Below, in pieces: positions 54,640 through 64,000 of a stretch of 64,000 nt of DNA. The stretch is taken from NCBI GenBank assembly GCA_037178675.1, contig JAYMGJ010000037.1, positions 1-64,000 of the forward strand. Direction: 5' to 3'. Source of the DNA: Scleroderma bovista (lineage: Eukaryota > Basidiomycota > Agaricomycetes > Boletales > Sclerodermataceae). A program made the translations under genes and the position numbers. The notes under the pieces were generated by a model. That model was given only the letters and a program-made list of their open reading frames with translations. It was not told the origin of the DNA and did not search any database. Position 1 is the stretch's first letter. Every line of letters starts with the position of its first letter.

Positions 54640-56154
54640 TTCCTGATGGGCAAAGCCCTCACAACCAGCGAGCCTCAATATGAGAGTGTTTGCAACTGGT
54701 CCTACAAGGACATTGCTCGCTTACCCCAAGCTAAGCAGAAACTCTGGCGACTTGCTTGCCAAGAAGAGCTCAACATGCTGCGAAAGCGCAAAGTCTTTGA
54801 GCTAGTTGACTGTCCCTGAGACCAGAAGGTCATTAAGAATTGATGGGTCTTCAACATGAAGTCGGATGGCCACAAGAAAGCCCGCTTAGTAGCAAATGCG
54901 CTTGCCACACTTGAAAACTGGTATATCACTGGACTCGACATCCGGAGCACCTACTTGTATGGCAAGCTCGACAAAGAGATCTACATGGAACAACCTGAAG
55001 GGTTTGCAGTTCCTGGGCAAGAGTGCAAAGTGCTCCGCCTCTGGCATGCCCTCTATGGCCTCAAACAGGCCAGCCTAGCTTGGTGGCGCACACTCGATGA
55101 GTCTCTCAAAGAGCTCGGGTTTGAGCACCTTAAATCTGAAGCAGGCATCTTCTTCTACAAGAAGAAAGGCACCAACATTGTCATTGGTATTATCTATGTT
55201 GACAATGCACTATTCTGCGGCCCTAACAAAGCTGGTGTTGATGCCATCAAAGTGCAGTTCATGCACAAATGGGAGTGCAGAGACCTTGGAGAACCAAATG
55301 AGTTCCTCCATAGGCAAATCACTTGCAAAGGTTGCACTATCCACTTGGATCAGTGTGCGTACCTACAAAAGGTCATCAAATGCTGCAGCATGCTCAATGC
55401 AAAGTCCACAAGCACCCCACTGCCAGCTGGCTACTATGCCGCCAAAAATACAGAGCCTGTTGATACAGAACTCCACTCCCATGTCCAGACAGTTATTGGG
55501 TCCCTCCTGTACCTTATGTTAGGCACTAGGCCTGACATTGCCTTTGCAGTCACCCATCTTTCGCACCATGCTGCGAACCCATCCCAGGACCACCTAAACA
55601 AAGCACTGTATATCTGTTGCTATCTAATTGGGACACCTACATACTCCCTAGTATACAATGGTGGATCCAGTGCTGGCCTGATTGCATGCACGGACTCAGA
55701 TTGGGGATCAGACCCTATCTCTCGCCTCTCGCAAACAGGTTTCTACCTGAAGCTTGCAGATGGCTTGATCAGCTGGACTTCTTGTGTGCAGAAAACTATT
55801 GCATACTCGTCCACTGAGGCTGAATACATGGCTTTGAGTGCTTGTGCTTGCCAAGTTACCTGGATTCGGAGTTTACTCGGTGAGCTCGGCTATAAGCTGA
55901 AAGCTATCCCGATTTGCAGTGATAATCAGGGGTCCATATTCATGGCATCCAACCTTGTAACAAAGCCTCGCTCCAAGCACATCGACAACCACTACCACGG
56001 AATCCGTGAGTCAGTCACAAAAGGTAACATGGAACTATTCTGTATTGATGGTGGTGAGAATCCTGCCAATCTGCTCACCAAGAACTTACCCCATGAGAAA
56101 TTTGCGAAGTTCAAAGCTCAACTAGGCTTACAATTTCCCTCTGACAGCATCTAG
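54640..56154 (+). pseudogene. copia-A reverse transcriptase and RNase H
   Basis: RT starts around 54720 (QKLWRLACQEELNMLRKR), with TGA in CPxDQKVIKNxWVF (about 54817 and 54841). It is then open for 432 codons: LDIRSTYLYGKLDKEIYMEQ, ALYGLKQASLAWW, and the active site IIYVDNALF at about 55190-55212. The family motif is YVDD; here the second Asp is Asn (AAT at 55204-55206), so catalysis would be lost. RNase H: CTDSDWGSDP, SSTEAEYMALSAC and CSDNQGSIFMA, ending LLTKNLPHEKFAKF ... DSI at 56154. Confidence 0.9.
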
Positions 56155-56200
56155 TGCCTTATTTGCTGAAGTGCTCTACGTGCAGCACAGCAAGGGGGAG

Positions 56201-56406
56201 TGTTGAAGTCACACGTGCACCTGGTGTAAACCGTCGACGAAGTGCACACAAGACTGCGACCCATATTAGTGTAGACTTAGTAATAGTCCTCTTTAGAGTA
56301 GATGTTACATGTCACACATCATGCATCACAGTCACGTGTCACACTATTTGTTGTATATAAACAACGTTCATCGCTTATATAATATAACAGCTCTTGACCA
56401 GCTACC
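56201..56406 (+). repeat. copia-A 3' LTR, truncated, with PPT
   Basis: Preceded by AGCAAGGGGGAG (PPT, 56189-56200). Same sequence as the 5' LTR up to GACCAGCTAC; the last 82 bp are missing. Confidence 0.9.
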
Positions 56407-56447
56407 GTCCTCTTTCAACCTAGTTCCCTTTACCTACTTGTCCCTGC
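56407..56447 (+). repeat. LTR-E2, third part
   Basis: GTCCTCTTTCAACCTAGTTC ... TTGTCCCTGC matches LTR-E copy 1 (reverse of about 41710-41750). It ends at the gypsy-C LTR. Confidence 0.8.
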
Positions 56448-59134
56448 TGTCACGACCGTGACATCCGATCACCCTGTACCCTATTGTCCGATCGCGTCCA
56501 CGCTTTTGCCGCCCATTTTATTGTATGTACTCCCTTTTCCGTTTCTCTCTATCTGTCCTGTATTGCCACCGATCGGTGAGCGTGTTGTCCGTTCTGTCTC
56601 CCTGTACGATTACCTAATATGTTTCCTTTCTTGTTTCCGGTTACTATACGTTCCCGTCCCATTGTCACGCACCAAACAGGTTTGGTACAGTGAACATGGA
56701 AGATAACGCCTATATCGAATGATCCTTATGCGAAGGATAAGCACGACAGACCCTCATCGTAGCCATCTATCGCACAAGACGACTATCCTGATGCGAGAGA
56801 TGAATGCCAATGCAGACAGTCATCTATCGCACGAGAACCGCCAAGAAGCAGAAGAAACTGAAGGAATAACGTCAATTGTGGTATGAGAAAGGAATGCACA
56901 TGTCTGCAGTCCAACTCCCATACCAGAACGATCAAAGAAGCCGAAGAATTGATGGAGAAACGAAGGAGAAAGAGAAGAAATGATTTTTAGCGCCCAAATG
57001 TCATTTTTAGGCGCCCAGTGCCGGCATTCCGATATTTTGAATAGCTCCGTCGTTTCTGAAGCTATCAGGCACGTGACTATACCGTCAGAAGGCCTAGAGC
57101 GTGGGCTATCTGCCTGTCAAGTTCCGACGCAAATCCGTTCATTTCCCACGGAGATATTCCCCCCGCACTCCAGATGTTCACTTCATCGCTCACTATGGAG
57201 TCCGTATTTTCTCTGGATCATTTCTCCGCTATTGCTGCAGATCTCCACTACGTCCTGCTCTTAGGACAGCCTCTCCCAGAGTTCCCGTGCACTGCCTGGC
57301 ACATATCTTCCCAGCCTGCTCCCTCAGTCCCTCTCGTTCTCGGTCAGCGCGTTCTCCTCGTCAGTCCTGCGTCAAGGACGTACTTTGGTCATCTTAGGTC
57401 TATTGTCAAGCTTGAGAAGTCTTCTCTGGTCGTCTCTGTGTCCCCTGAGCCCTCAGCCTATGGTCCCTTCCTCCCAGATACTTGCCATGTCCATCTTCCT
57501 CTGTCGTTCGTCTCACTTCCCTGGATGCGCCGAATTCAATACTCTATCCGCTTCCCTACTTTCAGACGACGTCCCCCAGCACCATGACAGTTATTCCCCC
57601 CACTTTATAGTGCTATTAGGAAGAAGAACCCTCTCTCGTTCTTTCCCAGAAGAGAGCTCGTCAAGGGAGCCCATGGTTGCGCTTCAGCGGCGCTAGAACA
57701 CATGCACTATACTTTAGTGTATGCTGACCCCCCAAAAAGACCTCTGGACCCCTGGTACCCTTCTTGTGGCTGTTTTGTCTCGGATCAATCCCCCTATTTA
57801 TCTCAGATCTTCCCCATTGTTGTCCCATCAAATTCCTGATGGTACACAGCCCCCCATCAAACTTCTTAGGCTGTGCATCAATGACTCCTTCTGCTGTGCA
57901 GTGACTCATCCCTTGCTTACTGATGCTCTCTTGTCATCAGTATTACTCTATCCCTTTCGCATTTTTGGTATATTACTCAGCTGATGACTCACTCCCTTAC
58001 CAATCAATCTTGTCATGCAGCTTACTCATTCCTGCTTATCCCTTGCTTACTGATCGCTTACAAACCCCTTACAAAGCTCTTACCAATCCCTTACCAATCC
58101 TTGACAAATTCTGCTTACTCCCTTCTCTTTTTGTACTTTAATGCTGTGCCCCCCCCATGTATTTAAACCCCTGGGCTCAGCCCAGTGAAAGAGGACCCAA
58201 TTGCACGAAATTATCCCTCTCTCAGACTCTCTCAGTCAGTATCCCCTCAGCTCTTTGAGTCTTATAGGCTTCAGTGAAGGTCTAAAGGCTCAATATTGTC
58301 AAGTTTATCCAAGTTATTCAAGATCTATTCTTTATACTAGGCTCAAGCGGAGTCTAGGCTTCATACCAGTCAATCTTCCTCGCCTCTGGACATCAGAGGC
58401 ATCCCTGCCCCTTTGCTGCACCAATCTCTAGGTGTAGTATCGCTGTTTCAGTCTCAGTCTACCCAATCCCCGCTTTGACACTTCCTAGGCTTTAGGAAGA
58501 GTCCAGACCCCTATCCCCTTCGTCTTCTATTACTCCTGTACCCCAGGAGTATCCTGCATCATCATCTGCATCACCCTGTTGGTGTAGATCCCCTTCCCCC
58601 CTCCTCAGCACATCCTCTCTGGACACCGCGGAGGTAAACCACCACTCGCACTTTTTCGTAGTCCTTTGTTGGTGTTGTGTTTGGGTTATTACTCCGACCC
58701 AAATCCACACTTTGACTCACACCGTTGCATTACTAATATGATACTCATCGGTAATCCGGTTATCGCACTTACCGTACTTACTCAGTGCGCAGCGTGACTG
58801 CGCTCGTCATTCGTCGGTAATCCCGACTTCCCGTACATCGCCTCATCCGTTCCACTCAGTATAAATACCTAGATACTCGGTCTGTTGTAGTTCAGTTCGA
58901 ATATCGAATAAGATACTTCTCCTCTGTTCTCCCTTCGCACTCTCCGTCTCTGTCTCGTGCAAGCACTCAGTCGTAGACCGTTTACCCTCGGGCTCTCCGT
59001 TAGACCCTCGGTCGGCCTTCCTATTACTCGGGAAGCGCGACTACGCTACATAGTATCTCGGTCTTACCGCTAGGCCAACCTCTGACCCCCAGACCCCCCG
59101 TAGAGATCAGATTGGTGAAGAACCAGTCTTGACA
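56448..59134 (+). repeat. gypsy-C copy 2, 5' LTR split by D4
   Basis: TGTCACGACCGTGACA at 56448 to GTCTTGACA at 59134. Without D4 and its 4-bp duplication it is 624 bp, matching copy 1. TATA box AGTATAAATACC (58859-58870) is intact. Confidence 0.9.
56663..58721 (+). repeat. LTR family D, copy D4 (2059 bp)
   Basis: TGTCACGCACCAAACAGG to TTTGACTCACA, inserted in LTR-C between CCAT and CCGT, a 4-bp duplication differing by one transition. Richest in CpG of the D copies, hence probably the least decayed. It lacks about 45 bp present in D2 and D3 near 58022. Confidence 0.9.
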
Positions 59135-59175
59135 GTATATTCAAACTCTAGCCTTGTACAAGTTCACAATCACCC

Positions 59176-60560
59176 ATGTCCAGGACAATTCAAACTCACT
59201 CGCGCACTGCTTGCGCAAACAACCCAGAACCCTCAGCATCCGACACTCGTCGGGCTGCTGCATTGAGCACTCTGACTAGCCTCAGGCGCTCACCCGACTC
59301 TGTCTCCCAGTTCCAAGGCTTCTCCGCTCGGAGAGCCTCCTCCCCTGCTCAACGTCGCCCACCTGGGGCCTTCGTCGAAGATGTCGGCGATGACCTAGGT
59401 GATGACCATCCCGGTGACGATGGTCCCGGAGGTGATGGTCCCGACGACCCCAACGACCCCAACCCTGATGATGGCGGTGAAGACCCCATTGAAGGCATCC
59501 CCGACCAAGAAGAGGCCGGTCTAGTCATCTTTAACAACCTCTCCATCGCTATCGACAGACTCGCGCGGTCTTCACGCTCATCTGAGTCTTTGTCTCGCAC
59601 CAAGGTGCGCGAACCCGATACCTTCAATGGTACCGATCCAAAGAAGCTTCGCACATTCTTAGTCCAGTGCGAGCTCAACTTCCAGGACTGACCGAAGGCT
59701 TTTCGCACTGACCGAACCAAGGTCACGTTCACGCAATCGTACCTCAAAGGAATGGCTCTCGAATGGTTCGAGCCAGACCTACTCGGTGCAGGAGACCCCC
59801 TCAACCGTCCAATCTGGATGACCGATTGGGAAGAGTTCGTCATTGAACTCCAAACCACCTTCAGTCCCCACGACCCTGTTGCCAACGCCGAGCATCAGCT
59901 CGACCACCTCCATATGAAGGAAAACCATCGTGCCAATTGATATGTGGTTGACTTCAACCGTATCGCGTCTCAGGTTCGGGGCTATGGCGATGGCGCCCTG
60001 CGTCATCACTTCTACACAGGTCTCCCCGACCGAATCAAGGACGAGATAAGCCGCGTCGGTAAACCGCGCACTCTGAACGGTCTTTGCGTCCTCACACAGG
60101 AGATCGATGCCCGATATTGGGAACGCAAGGAGGAGGTGGCTTGTCAGAATAAGACCTCTACCAGCACTAGTACCAACACCCCCAACACCAAGTCGGGTAA
60201 GACCAACAAGGGTAAATCCTCGGGCAACACTGCCCAGTCCTCTTCGTCGTCAACCCCGACTCAGAAAGCCAACAAGTCGGGCAAGACTGCTGAGCTTTCG
60301 GACAAGCTCGGCAAGGACGGCAAGCTGACCTCTGAGGAACGCAAGCGCAGGTTCGACATGAATCTGTGCATGTTCTGTGGAGCAACTGGCCACAAGGCCA
60401 AGGACTGCCCCAAGTCAGGCTCTCAAGCAGCCAAGGCTAGGGCAGCTACTGCCTCTACCACGAACACGTCAGAAGCCAAACCGATGGCCTCCACCGAGGC
60501 AAAAATAGATAGCAACTCCCGAGACTCCGCACAGAGTGGGAGTTGCGTTGTTCCCGACTG
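59176..60560 (+). pseudogene. gypsy-C copy 2 gag
   Basis: Starts MSRTIQTHSRTACANNP. Its capsid is homologous to copy 1 and to gypsy-B. In one continuous frame with pol, but with TGA at 59689-59691 (copy 1 has CGA: QDRPK) and at 59938-59940 (copy 1 has CGA: NRYV). The zinc knuckle CMFCGATGHKAKDC (about 60366-60410) is complete. Gag and pol are fused, unlike gypsy-B. Confidence 0.9.
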
Positions 60561-63500
60561 TGCACCTATGGAGGCCCGACTCAACGCAGCCGCTCTTTCC
60601 GACCCAAACTCTCTCCGACCTCAGGTTACTATCAGTGACCGTGATATACAGTCTTTTCCTGCGTTAGTAGATTCGGGTTCTACCCACTGTTTTGTAGATC
60701 CGTCATTTGCAAATATGAACACTCTTTCCACTTACTCGGTATCCCCGATCGTTCTCCGTCTATTCGATGGTACCACCACCACCATAATTACCGAAGCAAC
60801 TGATCTACCTATCCGTTTTCCCTCTGGCGACGTCACCCCGATGACATTTTATGTCACCCCATTGGACTCTGACTGTAAGATCGTTCTCGGACACAACTGG
60901 CTCACCCGATACAATCCGTCGATTGACTGGGTATTGAGCAGTATTAAGTTCAGAACATCTACGCAGCAAGTGCCAACCCCGAGCTCACTCCCCGACCCTG
61001 TCGTGCCCTCACCGAGCGCGCTGAGACTCGACGACACGTCAGTCTCGTCTCCTTCCACAACCGACTCGCCTCAGGCTCCTGGTCTTCGGGCACCACCTAT
61101 CGCTCTCATCAACGCTGCAGCCTTTCTAAAGGCCTGCCAGCTCGATGGCTCTCAACAGTTCTCTGTCCAGCTGAAGCCTGACGGTAGCTTTCGCGCTGCG
61201 TCGGTCGACGCTGCTCCCGACCTCTCCTCTGTCCCCGAGGCATACCACGACTTTGCCGATGTCTTTAGCAAGGCGAAAGCATCGGTACTCGCGCCTCATC
61301 GGGAACACGACCTCAAGATAGAACTGGAAGAAGGAGCGCCATTACCACCCGGAAGACTCTACTCTCTCTCCCCCGTCGAGCTCGAAACCCTTCGGGCATT
61401 CATCGACGAAAACCTTCGCTTTGGTTTCATCCGTCCGACCTCATCCTCCCATGCAGCCCCTGTCCTCTTCGTAAAGAAGAAGGACGGCTCTCTCCGACTT
61501 TGCGTCGACTACCGAGGACTCAACAAAATATCAAAGAAGGATCGGTATCCCCTACCCCTCATCTCCGACCTACTCGACTCTCCGAGTCAAGCAAAGGTCT
61601 ACACGAAAATTGATCTTCGACATGCTTACCACCTGGTTCGCATTGCCGAAGGTGATGAGTGGAAAACCGCCTTCAGGACTCGCTATGGCTCGTATGAGTG
61701 GCAGGTGATGCCCTTCGGTCTCACCAACGCCCCTGCAGCCTTTCAGCGGTTCGTCAACTCGGTCTTCGCGGACATGCTCGATGTCTGCGTCGTAGTCTAC
61801 CTCGACGATATCCTAGTCTACTCAGACAACATGGAGGACCATACTGAACACGTTCGGGAAGTGCTTAGGCGACTCCGCCAGCACAAGCTCTACGCCAAAC
61901 CCGAAAAGTGTGAGTTCCATTCGGACTCGGTGGAGTACCTCGGGTACTTCCTTTCCCCCGATGGTTTGACAATGTCGCAAGACAAAGTCAAGACAATCTG
62001 CGATTGGCCCGAGCCTCGCAAGGTAAAGGACATTCAGTCCTTCCTGGGCTTCGCGAACTTTTACCGTCAATTCATATTCAATTACTCCGATATAGTGGTC
62101 CCACTAACTCGGTTGACATGGAAAGATGCCCCTTGGGACTTCTCCGACGTCTGTTGACGGTCATTCAACCAACTCAAGAAGGCCTTCACCACAGCTCCCA
62201 TCCTTACCCATTTCCAGCCAGGCGCCCAACTGACAGTCAAGACCGACGCTTCGGACTACACGATCGCCGGTATCCTATCCATCACAGGTTCGGATGACGA
62301 GATATGACCGATTGCGTTCTATTCTCGCACTCTAACCGTGCCCGAGCTGAACTACGATACACACGACAAGGAGCTCCTCGCTATTTTCGAAGCCTTCAGG
62401 ACCTGGCGTCATTACCTAGAGGGCCCTGCCTTCCCGATTGACGTCGTGACCGACCACAAAAATTTGGAGTACTTTTCTACCTCTAAGGTTCTCACCCGTC
62501 GGCAAGCCCGATGGTCAGAATACCTCTCCTCTTTCAACCTGATCATTCGTTTCCGACCTGGTAAACTTGGTGCAAAGCCCGACGCCTTGACTAGACGCTG
62601 GGACGTCTACCCCAAAGAGGGGGATAGGGGCTTCGCCCGAGTCAATCCACAGAACCTCCGACCGGTGTTCACGGCTGAACAGCTCACCGATTCCCTTCGC
62701 GCGACATACCTACACGCTCCAGTACTCAGAGCAAGTGCACTCATGGACGTCGAGCGTCTCCACGCCGATATCCTAGCCAAACTCCCGACCGATCCCATTG
62801 CTAAAACCCACCTCTCGGACACATCGAATCCCCGATGGTCGACCGATGAGACTGGCTATCTACGTCTCGATGGTCGCATATACGTCCCCGAGGCCGATGA
62901 CCTACGTCTTCGTGTCCTCAGATACAAGCATGACCATCCCCTATCGGGACACTTCGGTCAGAATCGCACTCTAGAGCTCATTTGTCGCGAATACACATGG
63001 CCAGGCATTCGTACCTACGTAAAGGACTACGTCAAGTCCTGCACGGCCTGCGCCCGAGCTAAGACGCCACGTCACTGACCCTATGGGATGCTCAAGCAAT
63101 TACTGGTCCCCGACCGACCATGGAATTCCATCTCGATGGATTTCATTGAGCAACTCCCATCCTCATCCGGCTTCACAGCCATTCTGGTAGTCATTGACCG
63201 ACTATCAAAGCAAGCCATATTCATCCCGACTCACGACACAATAACCTCCCCCGAGCTCGCACAGCTCTTCCTACTCCACGTCTTCGCTAAGCACGGCGTC
63301 CCCACGCATGTAACGTCTGACCGAGGCTCAGAGTTCGTCTCCCATTTCTTCCGTTCACTTGGTAAGGCCTTAGATATGAAATTACATTTCACTTCGGGCT
63401 ATCACCCAGAAGGTGACGGACAGACCGAGCGAGCTAATCAAACACTCGAGCAATACCTCAGGATGTACTGCAATTACCAGCAGGACAATTGGTCGGACCT

Positions 63501-64000
63501 ACTACCTCTCGCCGAGTTCGCCTACAACAATGCCCCTAGTGCTACGACTGGTGTATCACCGTTATTCGCGAACAAAGAATACCACCTGAACCTCACTGTG
63601 CACCCTGAGTGCGCTCTCTCATTGGCTCGGGCAAGAGAATATGCAGTTGACTTAGAGTCACTGCATGAGTACCTACGTGAAGAAATGGCTGCTGCCCAGA
63701 AAAGGTACCAAGGCCCTGCTGACGCCAGAAGATCACCCGCACCCGATTTCAAAGTCGGTGATCAAGTATTCGTCAAAGCCAAGTACTTTAGGTCTACCCG
63801 ACCATCAAAGAAACTCTCCGAGAAGAATCTCGGTCCCTACCCAATCATCGCCCAAGTCGGCACTTTATCATTCACAATCTGTCTCCCCGACTCTATGCGT
63901 GCTGTCCATCCTGTCTTCCACGTCTCACAGCTCGAACCAGCGACACCGAATACAATACCGAATCGGTCACAACCTCCACCACCTCCCATCGAAGTCGACG
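60561..64000 (+). pseudogene. gypsy-C copy 2 pol, runs off the right edge
   Basis: Same frame as gag. Protease LVDSGSTHCFVD (about 60665); RT with DGSLRLCVDYRGLNK and active site YLDDILVYS (about 61797-61825); RNase H with [11 protein letters not shown] (about 62240). Integrase with HPLSGHFGQNR (about 62935), MDFIEQLPS (about 63136), TSDRGSEF (about 63316) and GDGQTERANQTLEQ (about 63415), then KKLSEKNLGPYPIIAQVG and the approach to a chromodomain beyond 64000. TGA stops at 62155-62157, 62305-62307 and 63076-63078, where gypsy-B reads on. Otherwise intact. Confidence 0.9.

Larger units (their letters stand above)
50652..56406 (+). mobile_element. copia-A, nearly full-length Ty1/copia element
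   Basis: 5' LTR 50652-50939, PBS, gag, protease, integrase, RT, RNase H, PPT, and a 3' LTR truncated to about 206 bp. It is inserted in LTR-E2. About 30 bp of LTR-E2 and the last 82 bp of the 3' LTR are missing at the right junction, so a deletion followed insertion. Stops and active-site changes make it inactive. Confidence 0.9.

Overview
The window looks like heterochromatic, transposon-packed DNA of a basidiomycete fungus, most likely an Agaricomycete. The evidence is chromodomain Ty3/gypsy elements, Ty1/copia elements, a hAT transposase with a BED finger, a Helitron fragment of the DUF6570 type, and short (49-92 nt) introns in the few intact genes. I see no RNA genes, no CRISPR and no conserved housekeeping gene. 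Almost everything is mobile DNA inserted into other mobile DNA or into tandem repeats.

Left part (1-9.1 kb, minus strand): a decayed hAT transposase gene, running off the left edge, sits inside the gag of a copia element (copia-A). That copia-A copy sits inside the 3' LTR of another copia element (copia-B), which abuts a CAGACCAGT-type satellite. From 9.1 to 19.5 kb, the satellite is interrupted by a 5'-truncated gene with a cysteine cluster and by a fairly well preserved chromodomain gypsy element (gypsy-B). Further right are a GT/CA-rich mirror-like block with a central hairpin, and the satellite again in inverted orientation. From 19.5 to 25.5 kb there is a copia gag fragment cut by a gypsy-C element, which is itself cut by a hAT-type MITE, then a degenerate gypsy remnant.

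Middle part (25.5-41 kb): a divergent copy of a 2-kb orphan LTR (family D), then about 13 kb with a different texture. It holds arrays of short TTGGCACAACA-like repeats and the only three genes that look intact after splicing: a 550-aa protein with a cysteine cluster and coiled coil, a 369-aa Pro/Ser-rich protein, and a small basic protein. A complete gypsy element with unusually short 115-bp LTRs (Gyp115) has inserted into one of the arrays.

Right part (41-64 kb): a deeply nested stack. A Helitron (DUF6570) fragment is bracketed by two inverted LTRs of family E. It is split by a long-TIR MITE and by a non-autonomous hAT element with an exact 8-bp target duplication. That hAT element holds a D LTR, which holds another MITE. 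The second E LTR is split by an inverted D LTR, by a complete but dead copia-A, and by gypsy-C copy 2, whose 5' LTR holds yet another D LTR. Gypsy-C runs off the right edge.

Nearly all element ORFs are broken. Most in-frame stops are TGA where a sister copy or related element has arginine, the signature of C-to-T change at CpG (cytosine methylation and deamination, or a RIP-like process). Domain names are read from motifs; no database search was possible.
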